NCBI GenBank assembly: GCA_018713145.1
Contig: DVFP01000012.1
Coordinates: 1-64,000, forward strand
Length of the DNA: 64,000 bases
From: Candidatus Scybalocola faecavium
GTDB taxonomy: Bacteria; Bacillota; Clostridia; Lachnospirales; Lachnospiraceae
Direction: 5' to 3'
A program made the position numbers and the translations under genes. Under the pieces are notes generated by a model that had not been told where the DNA came from, searched no databases, and saw only the letters and a program-made list of their open reading frames with translations. Of the stretch, positions 45,235 through 54,858 are shown piece after piece; position 1 is the stretch's first letter; every line of letters starts with the position of its first letter.

Positions 45235-47842
45235 AGCAGTATTAATTGATGGACTTAGCATTTTAAACCGTGCCTTTTATGGCATACCGGATCTGACCAA
45301 TTCCGAAGGGCTTCATACCAACGCTGTCTATGGTTTTTTAAATATTATGTTTAAGATCCTGGATGAAGAACATCCCCAGTATCTTGGGGTGGCCTTTGAT
45401 GTGAGTGCTCCCACATTCCGCCACAAGCTTTTTGATGACTATAAAGGGACACGTAAGGCCATGCCGGATGAACTGCGCCAGCAGATTCCGGTAATGAAGG
45501 ATGTTCTTGCGGCCATGCATATAAAAACTCTGGAAAAGGAAGGGTACGAGGCTGACGATATTATCGGAACCCTGTGCGCCAAGTGTGAGGCTGCCGGCAT
45601 GGATGTATCTGTAATCTCGGGAGACCGGGATCTTTTACAGTTGGCAACAGATAAGGTAAAGATCCGTATTCCAAAGACGAAAATGACAGGAACGGAAATT
45701 GAGGATTATTATGCCGCTGATGTTCAGGAAAAATATCATGTAACGCCAACGGAATTTATTGATATGAAAGCGCTTATGGGAGATGCGTCTGATAATATTC
45801 CGGGTGTTCCCAGTATTGGAGAAAAAACGGCGGCAAAGATCATTTCCGCTTATAAAAATATTGAAACAGCTTATGCCCATGCATCAGAGATTAAACCAAA
45901 GAAGGCATCGGAAAATCTTGTCACCTATTGGGAACAGGCAAAGCTGAGCAAGGTTCTTGCTGCCATTGATACCCATTGCCCTATAGATATTTCTCCCCAG
46001 GAGTTGGCTGTGGGAGATATGTATACGCCGGAGGCTTACTTATTATTTAAACGTCTTGAATTTAAAAATATTATTTCCCGGTTTGATCAGGATACTGCGC
46101 CGGCCGCTTTGGAAATTCCCAAAGCCCGGCAGGAAACGTCACCGGATCTTCTCTGGGAGGCGTGTGACACATATGGAGGAACCTGTGCGGGCATTTATTA
46201 CCATGACCAGGCTCCAACAGGTCTTTGTGTCAGCCTGGATGGCCCGGACCATTCATTTTTCATTTCTGAGGACATATGCAGCAGCCAGGCTGTGGCAGAC
46301 GGATTGATCGGCAGAGGATATATTCTGTGCCTGTGCCATGTAAAGGAAACTTTGGCACATATAAAATTGCCCCAGGATAAAGTGTTTGACAGCTCCATAG
46401 CAGCCTATTTGATAAATCCGTTAAAGGATACCTATAATTATGATGACATTGCCAGGGATTTTTTAGGCATTACCCTGCCTTCTCATCAGGATATATTCGG
46501 CAAAAACAGCCATGAAGTTATTCGCGGTCAAAATTCTCAAACATTTGATAATTTTCTCGGGTGGAACTGCGCTGTGCCTCGAATGAGCTATGAGCCGTTA
46601 AAAGATGCCCTGGCTCAGACTCAGATGGATCGGCTTTATGAGGAGATTGAGCTTCCTCTGGCCTTTGTCCTTCGTTCAATGGAAGATTATGGCATTAAAA
46701 CCCAACGGGATGCTCTGAAAGCTTACGGAGATGCTCTTATTTCCAGGATCAGGGAGCTGGAAAAGAATATTTATGACCTGGCAGGCGAGGAGTTTAATAT
46801 TAATTCCCCAAAACAGCTTGGCGTCATCTTATTTGAAAAACTTCGGCTTCCTTACGGGAAAAAGACTAAAACCGGATATTCTACTTCTGCCGAAGTGCTG
46901 GAAAAGCTTCGCACAGAAGATCCTATTGTAAACTTTATCTTGGAATATCGTCAGCTGACCAAGTTAAAGTCCACCTATGCTGATGGCCTGGAAGGATATA
47001 TTCAGGAGGATGGCCGGATCCATGGCAAGTTTCATCAGACCATTACCGCCACAGGAAGGATCAGCAGTACAGAGCCGAACCTGCAAAATATCCCTATTCG
47101 TATGGAGCTTGGCCGTCTGATCCGGAAAGTTTTTGTCCCTGAGGACGGCTATGTGTTTGTAGACGCGGATTATTCTCAGATCGAACTGAGAGTGCTGGCT
47201 CACATGTCCGGGGATCAAAATTTGATCCAGGCTTACCGGGAAGAACAGGATATTCATAAGATCACGGCTTCTCAAGTATTTCATACCCCGTTAGACCAGG
47301 TGACACCGCTGCAGCGTCGAAATGCCAAGGCGGTCAATTTTGGCATTGTCTATGGCATCAGTTCCTTTGGCCTGAGCCAGGATTTAAGTATTACCCGGAA
47401 AGAAGCGGGAGAGTACATTGAAAAGTATTTTCAGACCTATCCTCAGGTAAAGGCATTTTTGGACCGGATGGTCAGCGATGCCCGGGAAAAAGGATATTCC
47501 ATTACTTTGTTCGGACGGCGGCGTCCTATGCCTGAGCTTAAGTCCAGCAATTTTATGCAAAGATCTTTTGGCGAGCGCATTGCCATGAACTCACCCATCC
47601 AGGGAACCGCGGCAGATATTATTAAGATTGCCATGATCCGTGTAAAGGACCGACTGGAATCTATGAACCTAAAATCGCGTTTGATCTTACAGGTGCATGA
47701 TGAACTGTTGATTGAGGCGGCTAAGGATGAAGAGTCGTTGGTTCGGGATATTTTAAAAGAGGAAATGGAAAATGCCGCTCATCTGGAGGTTCCTCTTGAA
47801 ATTGATATACACACAGGAAATAACTGGTATGAGGCAAAGTAG
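45227..47842 (+). CDS. polA: DNA polymerase I
   Basis: Fills gaps and removes RNA primers. Order of parts: 5'-3' exonuclease (residues 1-290: DGLSILNRAFYG, GYEADDIIGTL, MGDASDNIPGVPSIGEKTA), a degenerate 3'-5' exonuclease region in which I cannot find the DxE metal motif, and the polymerase domain with motif A DADYSQIELRVLAHMSGD, motif B RRNAKAVNFGIVYG and motif C LQVHDELL. The enzyme is therefore probably without proofreading. Length 871 is normal. ATG 45227 follows GGAAGGA and overlaps the upstream gene. Confidence 0.97.
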   Translation: MSKAVLIDGLSILNRAFYGIPDLTNSEGLHTNAVYGFLNIMFKILDEEHPQYLGVAFDVSAPTFRHKLFDDYKGTRKAMPDELRQQIPVMKDVLAAMHIKTLEKEGYEADDIIGTLCAKCEAAGMDVSVISGDRDLLQLATDKVKIRIPKTKMTGTEIEDYYAADVQEKYHVTPTEFIDMKALMGDASDNIPGVPSIGEKTAAKIISAYKNIETAYAHASEIKPKKASENLVTYWEQAKLSKVLAAIDTHCPIDISPQELAVGDMYTPEAYLLFKRLEFKNIISRFDQDTAPAALEIPKARQETSPDLLWEACDTYGGTCAGIYYHDQAPTGLCVSLDGPDHSFFISEDICSSQAVADGLIGRGYILCLCHVKETLAHIKLPQDKVFDSSIAAYLINPLKDTYNYDDIARDFLGITLPSHQDIFGKNSHEVIRGQNSQTFDNFLGWNCAVPRMSYEPLKDALAQTQMDRLYEEIELPLAFVLRSMEDYGIKTQRDALKAYGDALISRIRELEKNIYDLAGEEFNINSPKQLGVILFEKLRLPYGKKTKTGYSTSAEVLEKLRTEDPIVNFILEYRQLTKLKSTYADGLEGYIQEDGRIHGKFHQTITATGRISSTEPNLQNIPIRMELGRLIRKVFVPEDGYVFVDADYSQIELRVLAHMSGDQNLIQAYREEQDIHKITASQVFHTPLDQVTPLQRRNAKAVNFGIVYGISSFGLSQDLSITRKEAGEYIEKYFQTYPQVKAFLDRMVSDAREKGYSITLFGRRRPMPELKSSNFMQRSFGERIAMNSPIQGTAADIIKIAMIRVKDRLESMNLKSRLILQVHDELLIEAAKDEESLVRDILKEEMENAAHLEVPLEIDIHTGNNWYEAK

Positions 47843-47927
47843 GGCAGGGCAGTAGCGGCGGCTGTCTGAAAATGACAGGCAGCCCGGGAATGGCCCTTAA
47901 AAAGCCTGTTGGCCTGGGAGGTAACAT

Positions 47928-48527
47928 ATGACAAAAAAAGTGATCGGTATTACCGGCGGCGCCGGCAGCGGGAAAACTGAGGTGCTGCGGATCATGAAGG
48001 AAGATTATCATGCTCAGATCATCATTGCTGATGATGTAGCCCGGAAGCTTTCTTCTCCGGGCAAAAAAAGTTATCAGAGGATCGTTGAGACCTTTGGAAA
48101 GGATATTTTGCTGGCAGATGGAAATATTGACAGGCCAAAGCTGTCCGGCATTGTATTCCATCAACCGGAACTGCTGGAAAAGCTAAATAATATCGTACAT
48201 CCGGATGTGCGGGAAGCCATTGAAATGGAGATTTTTCAAAGCACCAGTCCTTTGATTGTTTTAGAGGCAGCTTTGCTGATTGAATGTGGCTACAGAGATT
48301 TGTGCGATGAATTTTGGTATGTTCATTCAGATGAAAATGTTCGCCGCCGCAGGATGAAAGAAACCCGAAATTACTCGGATGAAAAGATCGATGCTATTAT
48401 CCGAAGTCAGCTTTCGGAAGAACAGTTTTCAAAAAACAGCGACCGGATTTTGGAAAATAACAGTGATCTTGACCATCTTCGTCTTGAGATTCAAAATTTG
48501 GTCCATCAGCTTCAGCAAACAAAATAA
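47928..48527 (+). CDS. coaE: Dephospho-CoA kinase
   Basis: Last step of coenzyme A synthesis: phosphorylation of the 3' hydroxyl of dephospho-CoA by ATP. Seen: Walker A GITGGAGSGKTEV at residue 6, DDVARKL near 35, the CoA-site helix VHPDVREAIE near 89, VLEAALLIECGYRDLCDEFW (landmark) and the lid region. The 199-residue length is normal. polA-coaE order is common in Firmicutes. It starts about 85 bases after polA behind GGGAGG and ends at a terminator. Confidence 0.95.
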   Translation: MTKKVIGITGGAGSGKTEVLRIMKEDYHAQIIIADDVARKLSSPGKKSYQRIVETFGKDILLADGNIDRPKLSGIVFHQPELLEKLNNIVHPDVREAIEMEIFQSTSPLIVLEAALLIECGYRDLCDEFWYVHSDENVRRRRMKETRNYSDEKIDAIIRSQLSEEQFSKNSDRILENNSDLDHLRLEIQNLVHQLQQTK

Positions 48528-48540
48528 ATGACTTTCTATC

Positions 48541-48570
48541 CCCTGTTCCCTTTAGGAACAGGGCTTTTTC
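48541..48570 (+). terminator. Terminator after coaE
   Basis: CCCTGTTCC (48541-48549) pairs with GGAACAGGG (48555-48563), followed by CTTTTT. Confidence 0.92.
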
Positions 48571-48814
48571 TTTGCAAAAAACTAAAAAAATCTTTATGGA
48601 TCATCACAAAACGATTAATAAATATGTAATATTTTGTCAAAAACAGCAGGTCAATAATGTCCAATTAATACAAAACCGATGTCTGAGCCTCTTGAGTTTT
48701 ATTACATAAATGTTACATGGTGGGGATTTTTCCCAAAAATAACATAAAAAACACCATAAAAGTCTTATGTGAAACTTGATTTTTAGGTGAAAAAGTGGTT
48801 TCTCAATAAAAGAT

Positions 48815-48843
48815 TTGACAATTGCATAAGTTTTTGATACAAT
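48815..48843 (+). promoter_or_regulatory. Promoter of the SleB-like hydrolase
   Basis: TTGACA (48815-48820), 17 bases, TACAAT (48838-48843), leaving a leader of about 120 bases. The stretch 48571-48814 is AT-rich with no gene I can support. Confidence 0.75.
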
Positions 48844-48973
48844 ATGAAGCTGTAATATGTATGTAATATTTAGTAACATTTTATTAAAATTATATCTACA
48901 TATTATGTAAATCATTATTCCGTCTTTTTATTTACAAAAAGCACGGCAAAAACTATTGCTAAGAGGTGAATTT

Positions 48974-50419
48974 ATGGTAGGCAAAACTTTTAAAAAGACC
49001 ATCGCTAAAGCGACTGCATCTGTGATCGCTGCTGTATTTGCAGCAGGGAGTGTTTCCGGAATGAGCTTTGCTGCACAGCCGGAAGATGCCCCGGCAGAAG
49101 CAGCAGATCAGCAGGCAGATATTTTATCATTGGTCATGGATTCTGCCCAGGAACTTACAAAAGATCCTTTTGAGTCCCTGATCGTCAGCGACTATGAACC
49201 ATATCTGGCTGTTTACGAAAATACAGATGCTGCCAGTGACGTTGTTGGAAAATTATATCCCGGCTCATATGGCGAGGTTGTTGAAAAAGGTGAGCAGTGG
49301 ACAAAAATTACTTCTGGTGACGTGACAGGTTATGTTTTAACTGCCGATGTAGCTTTTGGCGAAGATGCGGAAGCACTGGCCCAGGACATTGGCGAAAAAG
49401 TTGTTAAGGTAAATGTGGAATCTTTAAATATCCGCAGCGGCCCTGATTTTTATTCGGATGTTATCTCTTCCGGAAAGAAAGAATCTACATATCGTATTGT
49501 ACCTGAGGGCAGTGAATATGACGAAGAATCCGGAGAAATATACTGGACTGAAGAATGGATCGAAAAAAATATTCCTGAAGATGAAACAACCGGTCAGACC
49601 GGGGAAGTTTCTGATCAGGAAGATTTTACAGAGCAGGACACACAGGCGGAGCGCTTAAGTCCTTCTCCTCAGGAAATCACAGATCCTATTGATGATTACA
49701 GCGGCGGACAGTGGTATCGTATCCATTTGGATGATATTTATTACGGATATGTGTATGCAGATTATGTAAGTGTGGAAAACCAGTTGGATGATGCTGTTTC
49801 ACCGGAAGAAGAGGCGGAACTGGAAAGACAGCAGCAGGCGGCTGAAACTCTGGCCCAGACTCAGGAAAGCCAGAGCGCCGCAGCGCAGACAGAGAAAAAT
49901 GAAACTGCCGCTTCTCAGACCCAGACTCAGGCCCAGACCTCTCAGACACAAACTCAGACATCCCAGACGCAAGCTCAGACACAGGAAACCCAGCAGCAGA
50001 CTCAGGCGCCGGAAACTCAGGCTCAGACTAAAGCACCGGAAACCCAGGCTCCTTCAGCCAGCTCTGATGATGCATACCTTCTTGCCTGTCTTGTTTATTG
50101 TGAAGCCGGAAATCAGTCTTATGACGGTCAGCTGGCAGTAGCTAATGTGGTATTAAACCGGGTAAAGAGTCCTTTGTTCCCGAACACCATCAGTGAGGTT
50201 ATCTATCAGTCCGGACAGTTCAGCCCTGCATCCAGCGGAAGTCTTGCAAGAACTTTGTCCAACGGACCTACAGATTCCTGTATTCAGGCTGCCAACGATG
50301 CCCTGGCAGGAAATAATAATATTGGAAACTACCTGTTTTTCAATAACTTTGGCGCACCATCCAATGCCAGCAGCTACTATTGGCTTGGAGACCATGTATT
50401 TTATACATACAATTATTAA
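48974..50419 (+). CDS. Secreted cell-wall hydrolase: two SH3b domains and a SleB-type catalytic domain
   Basis: A 481-residue exported protein. The signal peptide (residues 1-35, ending FAA) precedes two bacterial SH3 domains (about 65-125: YLAVYENTDAASDVVGKLYPG; and about 135-270: NVESLNIRSGPDFYSD). A long Gln/Thr linker of QTQ-type repeats (about 290-355) follows, then a hydrolase domain of the SleB/CwlJ type (LLACLVYCEAGNQSYDGQLA, catalytic Glu in CEAGN). It probably cuts peptidoglycan as a lytic transglycosylase. ATG 48974 has GAGGTG upstream. The repeat linker is prone to length change. Confidence 0.88.
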   Translation: MVGKTFKKTIAKATASVIAAVFAAGSVSGMSFAAQPEDAPAEAADQQADILSLVMDSAQELTKDPFESLIVSDYEPYLAVYENTDAASDVVGKLYPGSYGEVVEKGEQWTKITSGDVTGYVLTADVAFGEDAEALAQDIGEKVVKVNVESLNIRSGPDFYSDVISSGKKESTYRIVPEGSEYDEESGEIYWTEEWIEKNIPEDETTGQTGEVSDQEDFTEQDTQAERLSPSPQEITDPIDDYSGGQWYRIHLDDIYYGYVYADYVSVENQLDDAVSPEEEAELERQQQAAETLAQTQESQSAAAQTEKNETAASQTQTQAQTSQTQTQTSQTQAQTQETQQQTQAPETQAQTKAPETQAPSASSDDAYLLACLVYCEAGNQSYDGQLAVANVVLNRVKSPLFPNTISEVIYQSGQFSPASSGSLARTLSNGPTDSCIQAANDALAGNNNIGNYLFFNNFGAPSNASSYYWLGDHVFYTYNY

Positions 50420-50464
50420 TAGAAGTTTCTGAACAACCGTTCAGATAGCAGAACTGCTGCATTT

Positions 50465-50535
50465 AAAAAAAGAAGCTGGAAAATCCTTTGAATTGCCGGA
50501 CAAAAGCGCTGGTGGGGGTTTTCGGCTTCTTTTTT
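50465..50535 (+). terminator. Terminator after the SleB-like gene
   Basis: AGAAGC (50471-50476) with GCTTCT (50525-50530) inside A/T tracts, extended by GGAAAATCC with GGGTTTTC; T run after. Confidence 0.65.
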
Positions 50536-50591
50536 GCTTTGGATTTCTTTTTGCGGAGTTTGACTGGCTGAACGGTTTTTATTTATTTGGG

Positions 50592-50620
50592 TTGAGGTTA
50601 TAGGGATTTTGTATTATAAT
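50592..50620 (+). promoter_or_regulatory. Promoter of the WalJ-like gene
   Basis: TTGAGG (50592-50597), 17 bases, TATAAT (50615-50620). Transcription would begin a few bases before the tandem hairpin leader. Confidence 0.75.
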
Positions 50621-50633
50621 GAACATCGGGAAT

Positions 50634-50726
50634 GATACCTTTATGCCGTGAAGGGCACGGCAATAATAATGAAATCCCGCAAGGGGATACCCTTATGCCG
50701 TGAAGGGCACGGCAATAATAATGAAA
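50634..50726 (+). repeat. Tandem two-hairpin leader before the WalJ-like gene
   Basis: Two near-identical 41-base units (50634-50673 and 50686-50726). Each is GATACCnTTATG followed by a hairpin GCCGTG/CACGGC and AATAATAATGAAA. Between the copies lies TCCCGCAAGGG, the same small hairpin as at 4593-4660. Each unit holds the mini-frame ATG CCG TGA (50643-50651 and 50695-50703). Compared with the 4584 locus the second hairpin has different bases but keeps its pairing. Confidence 0.7.
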
Positions 50727-50739
50727 GGATGGTTGTTTC

Positions 50740-51531
50740 ATGTATTTTGGGACCATCGCCAGTGGCAGCAGCGGAAACTGCCTATATGTGGGAACGGATA
50801 CAACTCATGTGCTTGTAGATGCCGGGGTGAGCTGTAAAAAGATCCTGGCCGGCCTTTCGTCTTTTGGCGTGGACGGGAGAGATATACAGGCGATCCTTGT
50901 GACTCATGAGCACAGCGATCATATATCAGGCATTGGTGTTTTATCAAGAAAGTTTCATATTCCGGTTTATGCTACCTGTAAAACTGTTGGAGAAATACAT
51001 AAATGCCGATCTTTAGGGGATTTAAGCAAAAGCAGTTTTTTTGCTATTGAACCTGACCGGCCTTTTAATATTGGGGACATCCGGGTAGAGGCATTTTCTA
51101 TTCCTCATGATGCTGCGGATCCGGTCAGCTACACCTTTGAAAGCGAGGGGGCAAAGATCGGAATTGCTACAGATCTGGGATGCTATGATGATATGATCGT
51201 ACATAGTCTGGAAAATTCAGATCTTTTGTACCTGGAAGCAAATCATGATATACGCATGCTCCAGGCCGGACCCTACCCTTATCCTTTAAAACAGAGGATT
51301 TTAGGGAGCAGAGGGCATTTGTGCAATGAAATGGCCGGAAAATTAGTAGCTCTGCTGCGTAATAAGCATTTAAAGCATGTGATCCTGGGACATTTGAGCA
51401 AGGAAAATAATTATCCGGATCTGGCGCTTCAGACAGTTCTTTTGGAAGCTTTTTCAGAACCTGCAAAGGAAGACCAGCCGGAGGTGTTTGTGGCGCCGAG
51501 AGATGAGGCGTCAGCTCTTGTAACCATTTAA
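50740..51531 (+). CDS. Metallo-beta-lactamase fold hydrolase, YycJ/WalJ family
   Basis: A 263-residue metal-dependent hydrolase: GSSGNCLYVG at residue 9, metal-binding THEHSDHISG near 57, the Asp in ATDLGC and His in LGHLSKENN. The family (YycJ/WalJ) includes nucleases linked to mismatch repair and, in Bacilli, to the WalRK operon. Here no WalRK genes are adjacent. The start ATG 50740 has only the weak site AAAGGATGG, which lies at the end of the tandem leader. Confidence 0.9.
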   Translation: MYFGTIASGSSGNCLYVGTDTTHVLVDAGVSCKKILAGLSSFGVDGRDIQAILVTHEHSDHISGIGVLSRKFHIPVYATCKTVGEIHKCRSLGDLSKSSFFAIEPDRPFNIGDIRVEAFSIPHDAADPVSYTFESEGAKIGIATDLGCYDDMIVHSLENSDLLYLEANHDIRMLQAGPYPYPLKQRILGSRGHLCNEMAGKLVALLRNKHLKHVILGHLSKENNYPDLALQTVLLEAFSEPAKEDQPEVFVAPRDEASALVTI

Positions 51532-51690
51532 GCGGGGAATGTTTTGTGTCCCGTCTGCGGGCTGACATATTTGCGCAGAGAAACATTTGTCCGGAAACAC
51601 TGTTTTTACATCCGGATATGGATGAATGCCGTTTTGCGCGGCATAATATAATCAAATCCCCGGGTAAGGGGAGATAAAAGGAGTTAGAAG

Positions 51691-51963
51691 ATGAAAAAAA
51701 CAATTATCACTGTCATCGGCAAAGACACTGTAGGCATTATCGCAAAGGTATGTACTTACCTGGCAGACCACCAGGTGAATGTCCTGGATATTTCTCAAAC
51801 CATTGTCCAGGGATTTTTTAATATGATGATGATCGTAGATGCCAACAATTCAGATAAGCCTTTTGAAACTCTCTCCAGTGAGCTGACTCAGCTTGGCGAA
51901 CAGATTGGTGTATCTATAAAAATGCAGCATGAGGATATTTTTAACAGTATGCACAGAATTTAA
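51691..51963 (+). CDS. ACT domain-containing protein
   Basis: A 90-residue protein made of one ACT domain (ITVIGKDTVGIIAKVCTYLADHQVNVLDI landmark at residues 6-34, only part needed: GKDTVGIIAKV). It belongs to the UPF0237 group related to GcvR, which bind amino acids or similar ligands and regulate neighbours. The PFL/DUF711 protein follows after 50 bases; this pair is conserved in Firmicutes, so they are likely functional partners. GGAGTTAG precedes ATG 51691. The preceding 159 bases contain several small hairpins and a TATAAT-like box near 51646. Confidence 0.9.
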   Translation: MKKTIITVIGKDTVGIIAKVCTYLADHQVNVLDISQTIVQGFFNMMMIVDANNSDKPFETLSSELTQLGEQIGVSIKMQHEDIFNSMHRI

Positions 51964-52012
51964 TGAGTCAAGTTTGTTTGGCAGCACATTATCTGAGTAA
52001 AAGGAGAGGACT

Positions 52013-53377
52013 ATGATAAATTTATTTGAGGTTCAGGAAACAAACAAAATGATCGAGGAATCCAACCTGGATGTCCGTACCATTACGCTGGGAATCAGCC
52101 TGCTGGACTGCTGTGACAGAGATGTGGATCGTCTTTGCGAAAATATATATAATAAAATCACAACAGCAGCAAAAGATTTGGTGGCTACCGGAGAAGCGAT
52201 TTCTCTTGAGTATGGTATTCCTATTGTCAACAAGAGAATCTCTGTGACACCGATTTCTCTTGTTGGGGGTTCCTGCTGCAAAAGCGCAAAAGATTATGTA
52301 AAGATCGGGAAAACTCTGGATGCAGCTGCAAAGACAGTGGGCGTAAATTTCCTTGGCGGATTTTCCGCCCTTGTTTCCAAGGGAATGACAAAAAGTGACC
52401 GTCTGCTTATTGATGCTATCCCGGAAACTCTGGCATCCACAGAAAGAGTCTGCAGTTCTGTAAATGTAGGCTCCACCAAGACAGGTATTGATATGGATGC
52501 AGTGAAGCTTCTTGGAGAAAAGATTCTGGAAACTGCCAGACTGACAAAGGATATTGATTCCGGAGGCTGCGCAAAGCTGGTTGTTTTCTGCAATGCACCG
52601 GATGATAATCCGTTTATGGCCGGCGCGTTTCATGGCGTGACAGAAGGTGACACAGTCATTAATGTGGGTGTCAGCGGTCCGGGAGTTGTGAAACGGGCTT
52701 TGGAAGAAGTTCGGGGGCAGGATTTTGGAACCTTATGTGAGACGATCAAAAAGACGGCATTTAAAGTAACCCGTGTGGGCCAGTTAGTGGCTTCTGCTGC
52801 AGCCCGCCGCATGAATGTGCCTTTTGGTATTGTAGATCTTTCTCTGGCTCCTACGCCGGCGATTGGCGATAGCGTGGCAGAAATTCTCGAGGAAATCGGC
52901 CTGGAGCGGGTCGGCGCCCCTGGAACAACAGCAGCATTGGCTTTGTTAAATGACCAGGTTAAAAAAGGCGGCGTTATGGCGTCTTCCTATGTAGGCGGCC
53001 TTTCCGGCGCTTTTATCCCCGTATCTGAAGACCAGGGGATGATCGATGCGGTAAACGCAGGCTCTCTGACCCTGGAAAAACTCGAGGCCATGACCTGTGT
53101 TTGCTCTGTAGGTCTGGATATGATCGCTGTGCCGGGAGATACAAAGGCCACAACTATTTCCGGTATTATTGCTGATGAAATGGCGATCGGTATGATCAAT
53201 CAAAAGACGACTGCAGTGCGTCTGATCCCTGTATGGGGCAAAGGCGTAGGGGAAGTGGCTGAGTTCGGCGGCCTGCTGGGATATGCGCCGGTAATGCCGG
53301 TAAATTCCTTTGGCTGTGACGCATTTATCCAGAGAGGCGGACGGATTCCTGCGCCGATCCACAGCTTTAAAAATTAA
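52013..53377 (+). CDS. PFL family protein (DUF711/UPF0210)
   Basis: A 454-residue cytoplasmic protein of the DUF711 family, structurally related to pyruvate-formate-lyase and ribonucleotide-reductase barrels but of unknown reaction. Recognisable stretches: [21 protein letters not shown] at the start, [12 protein letters not shown] near residue 77, [23 protein letters not shown] near 183 (landmarks) and [17 protein letters not shown] near 270. The glycyl-radical motif is not evident. It is paired with the ACT protein upstream and followed closely by pepD. Confidence 0.9.
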   Translation: MINLFEVQETNKMIEESNLDVRTITLGISLLDCCDRDVDRLCENIYNKITTAAKDLVATGEAISLEYGIPIVNKRISVTPISLVGGSCCKSAKDYVKIGKTLDAAAKTVGVNFLGGFSALVSKGMTKSDRLLIDAIPETLASTERVCSSVNVGSTKTGIDMDAVKLLGEKILETARLTKDIDSGGCAKLVVFCNAPDDNPFMAGAFHGVTEGDTVINVGVSGPGVVKRALEEVRGQDFGTLCETIKKTAFKVTRVGQLVASAAARRMNVPFGIVDLSLAPTPAIGDSVAEILEEIGLERVGAPGTTAALALLNDQVKKGGVMASSYVGGLSGAFIPVSEDQGMIDAVNAGSLTLEKLEAMTCVCSVGLDMIAVPGDTKATTISGIIADEMAIGMINQKTTAVRLIPVWGKGVGEVAEFGGLLGYAPVMPVNSFGCDAFIQRGGRIPAPIHSFKN

Positions 53378-53394
53378 TAAGGAGACGATAATAT

Positions 53395-54858
53395 ATGAGT
53401 AATGTGCTTAGCGGTCTAAACCCTTCCGGCGTTTTTCACTTTTTTGAAGAAATCTGCGGGATTCCCCATGGTTCGGGAAATGTAAAAGCAATCAGCGATT
53501 ATTGCGTGGCTTTTGCAAAAGAGAGGGACTTGGAGGTTTATCAGGATGAAGTATATAATGTAATCATAAAAAAACCTGCAAGTCCGGGGATGGAAACGGC
53601 TCCGGGAGTGATCCTTCAGGGTCATTTGGATATGGTATGTGAAAAAAATGCAGATGTAGATTTTGATTTTGAAAAAGATGGTCTGCGTCTGGCTGTTGAC
53701 GGAGATGACATCCATGCCCAGGGGACCACTTTAGGCGGAGATGATGGCATTGCCGTGGCTATGGGCCTGGCCATATTGGATGATGATTCGATTCCTCATC
53801 CGCCGTTAGAGGTTTTATTTACCACCGAGGAAGAAACCGGCATGGACGGCGCTCAAAATCTGGATTGTTCTAAGCTTAACGCCCAATATATGATCAATAT
53901 TGATTCTGAAGAAGAGGGTGTGATCACCGCAGGATGTGCCGGCGGTTTAAAAAGCCATGCTGTTATTCCGGCCCAGTGGATGGAATACAGCGGCACAGAA
54001 TATGCTGTGGAGATCAGCGGCCTTTTAGGCGGCCATTCCGGCACCGAGATCCATCTTGGACGGGCAAATGCCAATAAACTTATGGGACGTTTATTGTTTG
54101 CCCTGAGTAAGGATGTTGAGTTTGCCCTGGTTCATATTCAAGGCGGAGCTAAAGATAATGCTATTGCCAGAGACGCTAAAGCTGTGGTAGTGATTCCTCA
54201 GGATCAGTGTCACAAAGCGGAAGAAATCGTTAATGCCTGTGCTGCTGATTTTCAAAATGAATATCGGGCCTGCGATCCGAAAGTGACTGTAAGTTTCAGC
54301 AAAAAAGAGACTTATAAAGGCAGAGCGCTTACCTTTTCTTCGGCTCAAAAAGTAATCTATCTGCTTTTAAATACGCCTTACGGAGTACAGAGCATGAGCG
54401 CGGAGCTGCCTGGACTGGTGGAAAGTTCTCTGAACCTGGGAGTTGTAACTATGGATCAGGATTCTGTTACTTTAACCTGGGCTGTAAGAAGCAGTGTCAG
54501 CTCAAGAAAATGGCTGATAAATGACCAGTTAATGTATATGACAGAAATGCTGGGAGGGACGTATACTTACGGCGGAGATTATCCGGCGTGGGCTTATCGT
54601 TCCAAGTCTTTGCTCCGTGATCTGGCTGTGGATACTTATGAGGAGATGTTCGGGAAAAAACCTCAGGTATGCACTATCCATGCAGGGCTGGAATGTGGAC
54701 TGTTTGCTGAAAAAATGCCTCAGGAGGATATGATTTCTATCGGCCCGGATATTAAAGACATCCATACACCAGGCGAGCGCTTGAGCATTTCCTCTACAAA
54801 ACGGACCTTTGACTATGTATGCCGGATGTTAAAAAGTTTTGGGCGGTTGAGCCAATGA
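53395..54858 (+). CDS. pepD: Aminoacyl-histidine dipeptidase PepD
   Basis: Metallopeptidase of clan MH (M20) that cuts dipeptides such as carnosine-like Xaa-His. Seen: GHLDMVCEKN near residue 80 (first metal ligand), LGGDDGIAVAMG near 115, TTEEETGMDGA near 145 with the catalytic Glu, and HAGLECGLFAEKMP near 430 with a late metal ligand. The lid domain is inserted in the middle. 487 residues is normal. ATG 53395 follows AAGGAGACG; the next gene overlaps its stop (ATGA). Confidence 0.94.
   Translation: MSNVLSGLNPSGVFHFFEEICGIPHGSGNVKAISDYCVAFAKERDLEVYQDEVYNVIIKKPASPGMETAPGVILQGHLDMVCEKNADVDFDFEKDGLRLAVDGDDIHAQGTTLGGDDGIAVAMGLAILDDDSIPHPPLEVLFTTEEETGMDGAQNLDCSKLNAQYMINIDSEEEGVITAGCAGGLKSHAVIPAQWMEYSGTEYAVEISGLLGGHSGTEIHLGRANANKLMGRLLFALSKDVEFALVHIQGGAKDNAIARDAKAVVVIPQDQCHKAEEIVNACAADFQNEYRACDPKVTVSFSKKETYKGRALTFSSAQKVIYLLLNTPYGVQSMSAELPGLVESSLNLGVVTMDQDSVTLTWAVRSSVSSRKWLINDQLMYMTEMLGGTYTYGGDYPAWAYRSKSLLRDLAVDTYEEMFGKKPQVCTIHAGLECGLFAEKMPQEDMISIGPDIKDIHTPGERLSISSTKRTFDYVCRMLKSFGRLSQ

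Noticed and set aside
49890..50050. Direct repeats in the SleB-like gene
   Set aside because: These are QTQ-type codon repeats of a protein linker, in frame, not an array or mobile element.
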